From: Parastagonospora avenae f. sp. tritici 18332-5
Taxonomy: Eukaryota; Ascomycota; Dothideomycetes; Pleosporales; Phaeosphaeriaceae
NCBI GenBank assembly: GCA_022559985.1
Contig: JAFJTR010000186.1
Location: 1-16,590, forward strand
DNA: 16,590 nt
Direction: 5' to 3'
A program made the translations under genes and the position numbers. Of this stretch, positions 1 through 6,673 are shown one piece after another. The notes under the pieces were generated by a model. The model was not told the origin of the DNA and did not search any database. It saw nothing but the letters and a program-made list of their open reading frames with translations. Within the stretch, counting starts at the first letter, position 1. Each line of letters starts with the position of its first letter.

Positions 1-40
1 TAATCAAGCGCAAGCAAGTCAAGCAGACGACTCTAAATAA

Positions 41-85
41 GCAAGCAAGTCAAGCAGTAGGCCTACTGCTTGCTTGGCTTGCTTG
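41..85. repeat. Imperfect palindrome, copy 1
   Basis: Bases 51-72 form a perfect 22-nt palindrome centred on AGGCCT. It is extended by outer arms 42-49 (CAAGCAAG) and 78-85 (CTTGCTTG), with an asymmetric internal loop. The right arm is followed by GATACCA. The same arrangement recurs at 124-169, and further partial left arms lie at 10-26 and 97-109. It could fold into a hairpin in either strand. The origin is unknown: a small foldback element or a locally amplified palindrome are both possible. Confidence 0.75.
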
Positions 86-123
86 ATACCAACTCTGCAA
101 GTCAAGCAGCTCGTTATAAATTT

Positions 124-169
124 GCAAGCAAGTCAAGCAGTAAGCCTATTGCTTGCTTTGGCTTGCTTG
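124..169. repeat. Imperfect palindrome, copy 2
   Basis: Second copy of the element at 41-85, 83 bp downstream in the same orientation. It has the left arm GCAAGCAAGTCAAGCAG at 124-140, the core TAAGCCTA, and the right arm at about 149-169, followed like copy 1 by GATACCA. The core differs from copy 1 by G-to-A and C-to-T changes and the right arm carries one extra T, so the copies have diverged slightly. A further isolated right-arm word (GCTTGCTTGAT) sits near 203-213. Confidence 0.7.
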
Positions 170-638
170 ATACCAGGTATGTTGACAAGTCTGGCTGATG
201 GAGCTTGCTTGATCGTCAGTTTGTACAACAGGGGAGAAGCCCCAACAAAGAGACCTTCGCCCTGCTCTCCGTTACTCAAACTTGAAGAAATCATCGCATC
301 GTCCTTGGAAGCTCGGTGCATTACCACGCCTTGCTCAACCAATCGGAAAGCAAATGCTCATAGATCGCGAATACTCGTAGATCAATCAAGCAACAGCTAA
401 GCGCCGCAATTTTGCGGGCTTATGTTTCGAAGCGCTTCGGTCAACATTTCCGTTCTGAAAACCTAGTCATGTAGTGTTTGCTTTGAAAACGACAAATACA
501 GTTCGCAAGTGCACCGTCCATCCGCATGATGCGCTACAGCAAACTCCGAAGAACATGCGTATATGAACGCCATGCCAGTAAGAAATTGAAACTACCATCA
601 CCCATCCATTCTGCTGCATTGAGCTTACTTCGTTCGAA

Positions 639-2558
639 ATGGCCAAACCAACCATCATCGGACTCTACGGCATATCCGGCTCCGGCAAGTCGTATCTACT
701 CGATCACTTCAAGACCGAAATGGCACTCCAGGCCCAAGACTTCGCGTTCTATGACGGCAGTGAGGTGCTCGCTCGCGTCACAACCGGCGGCCTTGACTCC
801 TTCAAGCTCCTCGATGCAGCTGCAAAGCAAAGTAGAATCGAAGCCGCGCTTGCCCTTATCACTCAGGAATGTCTGGACCGGGGGAAAACGGCTGTTGTCG
901 CGGGGCACTACATGTTCTGGAACCCCAGCGTCGTGGTCGCGGTCGAGAAGGACTGGCAGACGTACACCCACATCGTCTATCTCGACACGGACCCAGGTGT
1001 GATTGCGCAGCGCATTAGCGCAGATTTGACGCGGCACCGCGTTGTCGTCGGCGAGAAGGAACTGCGGACCTGGCAGGACAAGGAGAAAGAGGACTTACGC
1101 GCCATTTGTAGAGAAAAGGGGATTCTATTCACCACGCTGCGAGAAAAGCCAGGAAATACAAATGCGGCTTACCTCGCCCACGCCTCGGCTCTGCTCATGG
1201 ACTTGAAATGCCACACCGAAGCCTCAAATCTTGCCAACGTAGAGGAAGCCTTGGGCCTCGCCCTACCGCGCATGAACGACCTGGAAAAAGTCTTGCTCTT
1301 CGACGCAGACAAGACGCTCGCGCCGCAGGACACTGGCACCCTGTTCTGGGAACTCGCTGCGAGCTTCCCGGCCTGTCCGCTCAAAGCTCTCTTTACAGCT
1401 CAGCCATACTCGTACCACTCGTTCCGACAGGCCGCGCTGCTGTACGAAGAAGAGGCGCCGCGCTTCGACGCGCTGTGCGACCGCGTCGCCGCCACCGTCG
1501 ACATGTACCCCGAGATGAAGGCACTGCTTACGCGCGCGGCCACGGAGCCACACGTCGGTGTCGTGCTCGTTACCTGCGGGCTGCGACGCGTGTGGGAGAA
1601 GGTACTTGCGCGCGCCGAGCTCTCCCACGTCCACATTATCGGCGGCGGACGCCTGTCCGACGGCTACGTCGTCACAGGCGCAGTGAAAGGCCATATCGTC
1701 GACGTGCTGCACGCGCAACGAATCCGCGCCGCTGCCTTCGGCGACAGCCCGCTCGACATGCCCATGCTGCAGCTCGCAGACGAAGCATACGTCGTCTTCA
1801 GCGACAGCTGCTCCATGGACGCCGCGCTCACCGCCGCGCTCGCACGTGGATACACATTCGCCCAGGTCCTGGGACCCGCCGCGTCCGCCGCCCTGCCCTC
1901 CGTCTCCCTGAATGCCATCGACCTCGCCCCGCGTTGCGCTCTCACACTCGCCCACCAGACCACCGCGCACCTCCTCGCCACGCCCACGCGCGATGCAGCG
2001 CTCACAGGTCACGCGCTGCGCGCCGCTCACGCAGACATGGGCTACTACCTCGCGCTCGCGCACGTGGCGCCGCTGCTCGGCCTAGAACAGTACGCCATGA
2101 TGCATGTGCAGGGCAAGCCGACTGACGGGCACCGCGTGCGGTTTGAAAGCAGCACGCTAATTGTGCCGCTGATGCGCGGCGGCGAGTCTATGGCTTTCGG
2201 CGTGAGTCGCGCATTGCCACATGCTTCGTTCGCGCACGCGCGGCACTTCGCCGACATTGTCGAGGGTCAGATGCGTGCAGTGCGCTGCATGGTGGTTGTG
2301 GACTCGGTGGTCAACTCTGGGGCGTCGGTTTTGGCATTTGTGGCCGACGTGCGGGCGCTGCATCCGGCGCTACGCGTGGTGGTGGTTGCGGGCGTGGTGC
2401 AGGCTGGTGCCGTGGAGAGCGGGAGCGCGCTGATGCAGGCCCTGGAACAGGATCGGAATCTGAGTGTTGTGGCCTTGCGGGTGTCGGGGAACAAGTACAA
2501 GGGGAAGGGCGGGACGGATACGGGGCATCGCTTGTTCAATACGACGATGTTGGAGTAG
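639..2558 (+). CDS. P-loop kinase / HAD phosphatase / uracil phosphoribosyltransferase fusion protein
   Basis: Uninterrupted 639-residue reading frame with three recognisable parts. Residues 1-190 are P-loop kinase-like, with Walker A GISGSGKS at 11-18. Residues 215-410 are HAD-like: motif I is D222-A-D224-K-T226 and the late acidic motif is GDSPLD at 368-373. Residues 430-639 resemble uracil phosphoribosyltransferase, with a PRPP-loop-like stretch VVVDSVVNSGAS (552-563) and a C-terminal GGTDTGHR block (624-631). UPRT makes UMP from uracil and PRPP in pyrimidine salvage. Such triple fusions are known in fungal genomes under the UPRT name. The C-terminal block differs from the usual GDAGDR, with His in place of the second Asp, so the real substrate is uncertain. 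The start is the first ATG in frame, in the good context CGAAATGGCC. The 3' half is strongly GC-rich. The protein is probably cytosolic; no signal peptide or membrane segment is seen. Confidence 0.85.
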   Translation: MAKPTIIGLYGISGSGKSYLLDHFKTEMALQAQDFAFYDGSEVLARVTTGGLDSFKLLDAAAKQSRIEAALALITQECLDRGKTAVVAGHYMFWNPSVVVAVEKDWQTYTHIVYLDTDPGVIAQRISADLTRHRVVVGEKELRTWQDKEKEDLRAICREKGILFTTLREKPGNTNAAYLAHASALLMDLKCHTEASNLANVEEALGLALPRMNDLEKVLLFDADKTLAPQDTGTLFWELAASFPACPLKALFTAQPYSYHSFRQAALLYEEEAPRFDALCDRVAATVDMYPEMKALLTRAATEPHVGVVLVTCGLRRVWEKVLARAELSHVHIIGGGRLSDGYVVTGAVKGHIVDVLHAQRIRAAAFGDSPLDMPMLQLADEAYVVFSDSCSMDAALTAALARGYTFAQVLGPAASAALPSVSLNAIDLAPRCALTLAHQTTAHLLATPTRDAALTGHALRAAHADMGYYLALAHVAPLLGLEQYAMMHVQGKPTDGHRVRFESSTLIVPLMRGGESMAFGVSRALPHASFAHARHFADIVEGQMRAVRCMVVVDSVVNSGASVLAFVADVRALHPALRVVVVAGVVQAGAVESGSALMQALEQDRNLSVVALRVSGNKYKGKGGTDTGHRLFNTTMLE

Positions 2559-2601
2559 GCGTTAGGGCGAGAGTGTAATTGCTGGAAAAAGCTCGAGCCA
2601 A

Positions 2602-2607
2602 AATAAA
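2602..2607 (+). terminator. Candidate poly(A) signal of the UPRT-fusion gene
   Basis: A perfect AATAAA lies 44 nt after the stop codon of the upstream gene, in a short A-rich stretch. Position and sequence suit a 3' end-processing signal. Fungal genes often lack a strict AATAAA, so this is suggestive only. Confidence 0.4.
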
Positions 2608-2752
2608 TGACGGAGCCATGTAAAGAAGAGGCTAACCCTGTTAGATATTAGATGAAATCGAGATCAAAGTAACCTAACTTAGCACCACTCGCCCTCGATA
2701 GCATGACGATACCACGGAGCAGTATAGCTGCGTTCCTCAGGCTGTTCTTAGA

Positions 2753-3211
2753 CTATGGCAGAAGAGGCCATATCAGCTGCAGTCGTCGACAGACCCGCTT
2801 GAACTGCGCTACGTCGATATTGTGCCGAAGGGCGACTTCGTTAAGCTTGTGGTCCTTCCTCGGGTTCACAACTTCGCGCACCTGGGCGAAATGAGGGTCA
2901 CCGCAAAGCCAGGCCGTCGTTCGATACAGCTTCCAACGTAAGGTGTACTTTATAATCATATAGGCGTAGATAGGGATATGCTGGAACCTGTAAGGCGGTA
3001 GAAATCGGATTGGAAAACCGTCGTATTGCGCTCGGATGATGGTGAAGAAGACGTCAGCCGTCTCACTCAGTTTGAGCATAGGATAACTCGCGTTGCGTCG
3101 TTCCAGCAACTCTTCACGAAGTCGGTCTCGATACCACGATGGCGGTGATTGTCGCGATAGGTTTAGTTTGTTGTGCCACTTCCTTAAAAGTGTGTTGACC
3201 AGTGAACGCAT
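2753..3211 (-). CDS. Small conserved fungal protein of unknown function
   Basis: 152-residue frame with the composition of a real, basic, Trp/Arg-rich protein. It contains WYRDRLREELLERR near the N-terminus, then KLSETADVFF, RAQYDGFPIR, a YAYMIIKYTLRW segment, REVVNPRKDHKLNEVALRH, and ends in RVCRRLQLIWPLLP. From memory, this series of blocks recurs in short uncharacterised proteins across Pezizomycotina; I know no function. I chose the ATG at 3211 because the conserved part begins just after it. The frame stays open to an ATG at 3418, but that 69-residue extension is largely translated from the 11-bp tandem repeat at 3271-3325 and is unlikely to be conserved. The gene converges on the UPRT-fusion gene, with about 195 bp between stop codons. 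The YAYMIIKYTLRW stretch is too short and polar at its edges to call a membrane helix. Confidence 0.65.
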   Translation of the reverse strand: MRSLVNTLLRKWHNKLNLSRQSPPSWYRDRLREELLERRNASYPMLKLSETADVFFTIIRAQYDGFPIRFLPPYRFQHIPIYAYMIIKYTLRWKLYRTTAWLCGDPHFAQVREVVNPRKDHKLNEVALRHNIDVAQFKRVCRRLQLIWPLLP

Positions 3212-3689
3212 GTTGGCTAGACAATTGATTGAAAACGACAGTAGGATGCAGCTTTTGAGGCGCAATAGACCTGCGGATAGACTGCGAATGGACTGCGGAT
3301 GGACTGCGGATGGAATGCGGATGGAACACGGCTTGAGTGCGTCACGCACGTGCCATGCGTGAGCATGGAGATCGCAACGAACTCGTCTTTGGCAAGCACG
3401 GAGAAACTCTCGGAACAAGACTTCAAAGCTGCTGGTCGCAAAAAGACTCGGGCTATATAATCTTTATATCTATAACTGTTGTTTCCTGCTTTCCGAAAAC
3501 TTAATCAGTCCCTTTAGAATACAAGAAGCAGGGTAAGGAAGAAAGGCGGGGTTTAAGCGTGCCTACGAAATAATCAACAGCGCAAAGACGCTACGTTGCC
3601 GTGCCAACTACGCTAGTTTCAGCTGATGCGACTAGCGTGACTCTTCAAATCAACGCAATGCCACCAGCACGAGTGCACTTACCATGCCC
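3212..3689. other. Intergenic region with minisatellite
   Basis: This should contain the promoter of the small minus-strand gene. It holds the 11-bp tandem repeat at 3271-3325 and an AT-rich stretch, CTATATAATCTTTATATC, at 3453-3470, which could act as a TATA-like element; distance and orientation are not decisive. No other gene is seen. Confidence 0.5.
3271..3325. repeat. 11-bp tandem repeat, five units
   Basis: Five head-to-tail copies of CTGCGGATGGA at 3271, 3282, 3293, 3304 and 3315. Units 3 and 4 are identical; the others differ by one or two bases. The period is not a multiple of three, so the array does not keep a reading frame. This supports placing the neighbouring minus-strand start codon downstream of it, at 3211. 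Confidence 0.85.
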
Positions 3690-4217
3690 AGCCGGTTCCG
3701 CCAGCACTGCGACTCTCACGGACGTGAGCATCCACAACGCCCTGCCGCGTACCAAACGTCGCGCCTGCAGCACACCACTTCGAAGCCCGCCATTGCCCAC
3801 CGCCAATGGTGTGCGCGCTGCCCCTCATGCTCGACCGCCTCACCCAACACACTCGTAGCTGCGAGCCACAACCAGCACCCATGCTCACCCTTTGACGTCA
3901 CCTACGTCGTCGCGATCCGGCTCACCAACGCGCAGCGCCTGGGATAGCCGCGCGACTTTGCGTTCTTACCCGCACAGCTCCAAGAACATCTTGACACGGT
4001 CCTCTTGCGCCCGAGAGATGGCCTGAGGACGCCCAAAGCGAAGCGCATCGTGCAGCAGCGGCTGATAGCATCACTAGATAACGAGAGCACCGGCATCCGC
4101 AGGCTGGAGTCGCTGCTGCTTTTCGCTGGCGAGAATGACCCCAACACAGTCAGTGGGGTTATGGTATGTACCCGACGCATTGTCAGCTGCTGTTTCGAAG
4201 GCTGCTACACTATATGA
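3690..4217 (+). pseudogene. Decayed copy A of an unknown coding sequence
   Basis: In one frame this reads CSPFDVTYVVAIRLTN, a TAG stop at 3945-3947, then PAQLQEHLDTVLLR, AKRIVQQRLIASL and NESTGIRRLESLLLFAGEND before a final stop near 4217. The same frame and blocks recur on the opposite strand at 10433-10996 (CSPFHVAYVFAIWLTN, TQLHEHLDTVLLR, AKRIVQQRMTTSL, ESTSIRRLEPLLL). Nucleotide similarity begins at about 3690 / 11170 and fades after about 4160. Many differences fall at third codon positions, so the parent was probably a real protein. The TAG can be explained by one C-to-T change in CAG. A GTGAGC...CTGCAG stretch near 3725-3770, also matched in copy B (GTGAGT...CGCAG), could be a former intron. 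I do not recognise the family. Confidence 0.5.
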
Positions 4218-5381
4218 GACGAGTCATTATTGCTAGGGACACGTTGATTTTTATGAAATTAGTTTGGAGCTATTATCGCTCTCCGAACCTTTCATTCGCC
4301 TCTGCCGACCTAGAAGCAGAATGTTGAGCCACAATTGGTCAATGGTACTGTACAATAGCAGGCAGAACATTGGAGGCGCGCTGCGAGTCGTCTTGTCCCC
4401 TTGACGGTAGGGCGGTAGAGAATGATCTGCGCGTCAGGCCATTTTATTCGCGCCTTACTTACGAGCTCAACAAACAGCCGGTCGAGCGTGTTGCACGCCA
4501 AGTGCATTTGTCGCGACAAAAGCCTACGTCCCTGGCGTCTAGCCCTGCGCGGCTCGTTGTTGTTGGCCAGAGCGCTAGGGCTAATAAAGTAAGGGTGACA
4601 TGCTGGTCAGCCTCGCGAGCACACAACACTTTCAGATTGAGCAACATCGTGCAGAGATGGAGATGAGGTGTTTCGGTCCTGACTTAGCCTAGAACGATTC
4701 AAAATTCATAGCTTGTTGTTGAAGATATCGGTGGCCGGACACGCTGTTGTCACAAGCTCAACACGGGCCTTTTAGAGCTTCGTCACTGACGAGTACAATC
4801 GACTCAAAATATTGGCAAACAGATGCCAACGCGAGGATGCATGGAAGATAGTGACCCGGATTCATGCATGATTAGTGGGGTGAAACCAATACTGCAAGCG
4901 ACGAAAATCATCTCAATGCAAGTTCGAGCGGTCTGAGCCAGTCGCCACACACACGAACATGCCGAATAAACAGCCTGCGGCATGTGCGCTTTAGGGCACA
5001 GCTCTATGCATCGATGACTGTGTTTTTGATCAATCAAAGTGCTGACATAGCTTATGGCGTGTCTCGACACACCAATCAGCGACTGACACACAATTTGACA
5101 ACGCTGTGCAACACCATGCAGCTTCGAACTACCCCCCTCGTAAGATTGAAAATCATGTCGAACGAACAAGCCAACAATCTCGAGAATTTGAAGTATCGCA
5201 AAGATAACTGAAGGTACTGAGTATTCTGATCCCAAATACCTCACGCAATAAGTTAATTAGATGTAATTAGTCCAGTATTGGATAACATTCTTCGTTAGAA
5301 GCTGGTCATTGAACACCTTATATCGTCCACCTGCTTCTGGTATTGCTAAGCGTAAATTGATTCTTGCTTGTTGTACCTTGC
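4218..5381. other. Intergenic stretch with no supported gene
   Basis: Open frames on both strands (for example 4370-4666 plus and 4804-5244 minus) have no recognisable motif, no homologue I can name and overlapping antisense counterparts. I see no RNA gene, transposon end or repeat. It may contain decayed sequence too diverged to read. Confidence 0.5.
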
Positions 5382-5930
5382 TCAGATTGGTGAATAGGTA
5401 ATTAGTTCAGGTGGAATGGACAGCAGCGCGAGCCATTCCGACCGTTGAACCGTCCTGAAGTCAATATGGAATTTTGGTCCAACCTCGTGCATAGGAAATA
5501 GCATTGTGGTTGTCGCAGAGTGTATCCGACCAGATAGCTCAATTGAGCCTTCAGAAAATTGAATTCGAAGGCGGAACGGTGTCGTATCAGACAAATCGAC
5601 CTGGGCTATAAAGACGTTACGACGGCCTTTGTCCCGGTGGAATGATGCTCGCTTTTGTGCTTCCGCTGATATTTCAATTAGAATTTACGGATGTGATCAA
5701 ATCAATCGCGCAGAGCTGGCCTTACGTAGATTGCTGAAGAGAGATACAAATGGAGTAGGCTCCAATGATTTATCCATCCAATCCAAGTGTTTCCGCACTT
5801 TCGTTGGATTCATCCAAAAGCCGTAGTCCATAAGGTAGTCGCCCTTTGCTCTGAAGCCTTCATTGACATTGTGATAGGTAAAGGAATCCTTGTGTTGAAC
5901 CCGGTATAGTGCTAGTGGCGCTGGTTCCAT
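5382..5930 (-). CDS. Small spliced fungal protein resembling the DUF7587 family
   Basis: Two exons, 5930-5726 and 5665-5382, are joined over a 60-nt intron to give 162 residues. Exon 1 carries LYRVQH (8-13), GFRAKGDY (25-32), KHLDW (47-51) and TPFVSLFSN (59-67). Exon 2 continues AQKRASFH, KGRRNVFIAQVDL and ends in LALLSIPPELITYSPI. The order (LYRVQH, GFRA, HLDW, PFVSLFS, A-x-x-RA-x-FH, G-R-x-x-VFIA) resembles the fungal domain I remember as DUF7587, whose function is unknown. Unspliced, the frame contains TGA (5697-5699) and TAA (5685-5687). Both fall inside the proposed intron, which has a GTAAGG donor and CAG acceptor, and removing it restores the expected motif series. The ATG at 5930 is the only good start. 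The protein is short, so it could be a stand-alone domain or a remnant of a larger gene. Confidence 0.6.
5666..5725 (-). other. Intron of the DUF7587-like gene
   Basis: 60 nt with a GTAAGG donor at 5725-5720, a CTAAT branch-site-like word and a CAG acceptor at 5668-5666, all on the minus strand. Its length is a multiple of three, so excision keeps frame while removing two stop codons. Size and signals fit the short introns of filamentous ascomycetes. Confidence 0.6.
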
Positions 5931-6673
5931 ATTATTGAAGCTTCAAAAGACCTTTGGCAAGACGTGAACGAACCTTGAGACAAAGCTAAGGCTGATAAAA
6001 AGGCAAGAACAGGACGAGCGGGGTGGACACCAAGAAAGTAAGCGGGGCTAAGGGAGCTGACCGCTACCGTGCCGGACGGCGTAGACTAAGTTAACGGTAC
6101 GCCATCCAGCACGGTAAGCCCAAGTTTCAGCCAGCAGGCAGCCATCGCTGCGAAGAGAGGCTTCGACAAGCATAAGCCACTTGACGGCTATCCCTGATAA
6201 GGCTTATGCGTACAGTGTAGACCGCTAAGTGTATGGAAGCCGGATACGTAAGCGTCTCAATGCTTCCATTCACATGCCAAAGATGTCCTGCTCTGCGGAA
6301 AAATCCGGTCCGCATCTCTATCAAGCCTGCACGCCGTAAAATTCCTGACTCTATGGCACATTACTAGATACTATCCAGCAGAGCTCCCGATGAGACATTT
6401 AAGGTAGTTGTGTTCAGTAGAACAGGGGCGTTTTGCTGTCGCAACTTTTGGCGGTCAAGAAACAATCATGAAAAGCACAACTCCAATGTCAATATCTTTA
6501 AATTTAAGTCTCTCACAGGTGCGACCACGCTTGAAGGTTCCTAAATGACAGGCCAAAATACTCCCAGGGGATGTAGCTAAGAGTCGCATTGGATGCAAGT
6601 TCCTGTGGTTTTGCGTGGTGGGATGATCCACGTGTAGGGAGGGAGGTTACGTCCCTATAATATACTCATTCGT
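5931..6673. other. Intergenic region between the DUF7587-like and deaminase genes
   Basis: It contains the 19-nt inverted repeat at 6065-6116 (entered separately) and the 3' flank of the deaminase gene. A short near-hairpin, GGGAGG...GTCCCT, lies near 6639-6655, just after that gene's stop codon on the minus strand. A 65-codon minus-strand frame at 6127-6324 has no recognisable feature and is not called. Confidence 0.5.
6065..6116. repeat. 19-nt inverted repeat with 14-nt loop
   Basis: Left arm 6065-6083 (TACCGTGCCGGACGGCGTA) and right arm 6098-6116 (TACGCCATCCAGCACGGTA) are reverse complements except at two positions. At both, the right arm has A where perfect pairing needs G. The loop is GACTAAGTTAACGG. 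A minus-strand transcript would keep the two positions as G-U pairs. It may be a foldback element, a degenerate transposon terminus or a structured RNA segment; no second copy was seen in the window. Confidence 0.75.

Larger units (their letters stand above)
1..638. other. Intergenic region upstream of the UPRT-fusion gene
   Basis: No convincing gene is seen. The first 220 bases are built from short CAAGCAAG/CTTGCTTG words arranged as direct and inverted copies (entered separately). A small near-hairpin lies at about 399-421, where two pyrimidine/purine-complementary arms around GCCGCAA and TTGCGG almost pair. The rest, up to the ATG at 639, presumably holds the promoter and 5' leader of the downstream gene, but I see no clear TATA box. 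Short open frames here have low-complexity or unrecognisable translations. Confidence 0.6.

Noticed and set aside
74..400. 108-codon open frame over the palindrome array
   Set aside because: Its first part is translated from the CAAGCAAG/CTTGCTTG repeats and the rest resembles nothing known.
1263..2063. Long minus-strand open frames antisense to the UPRT-fusion gene, and the plus-frame shadow at 1208-2125
   Set aside because: The gene is GC-rich, so stop codons are rare in all frames. The translations are Arg/Ala-rich low-complexity shadows without motifs.
4804..5244. 146-codon minus-strand open frame
   Set aside because: Ser/Cys-rich translation without motifs, with overlapping plus-strand frames and no ATG/intron model that improves it.
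5382..5930. RIP-damaged pseudogene with two in-frame stops
   Set aside because: A 60-nt intron with good splice signals removes both stops and gives the better motif series, so the intact spliced gene is preferred.
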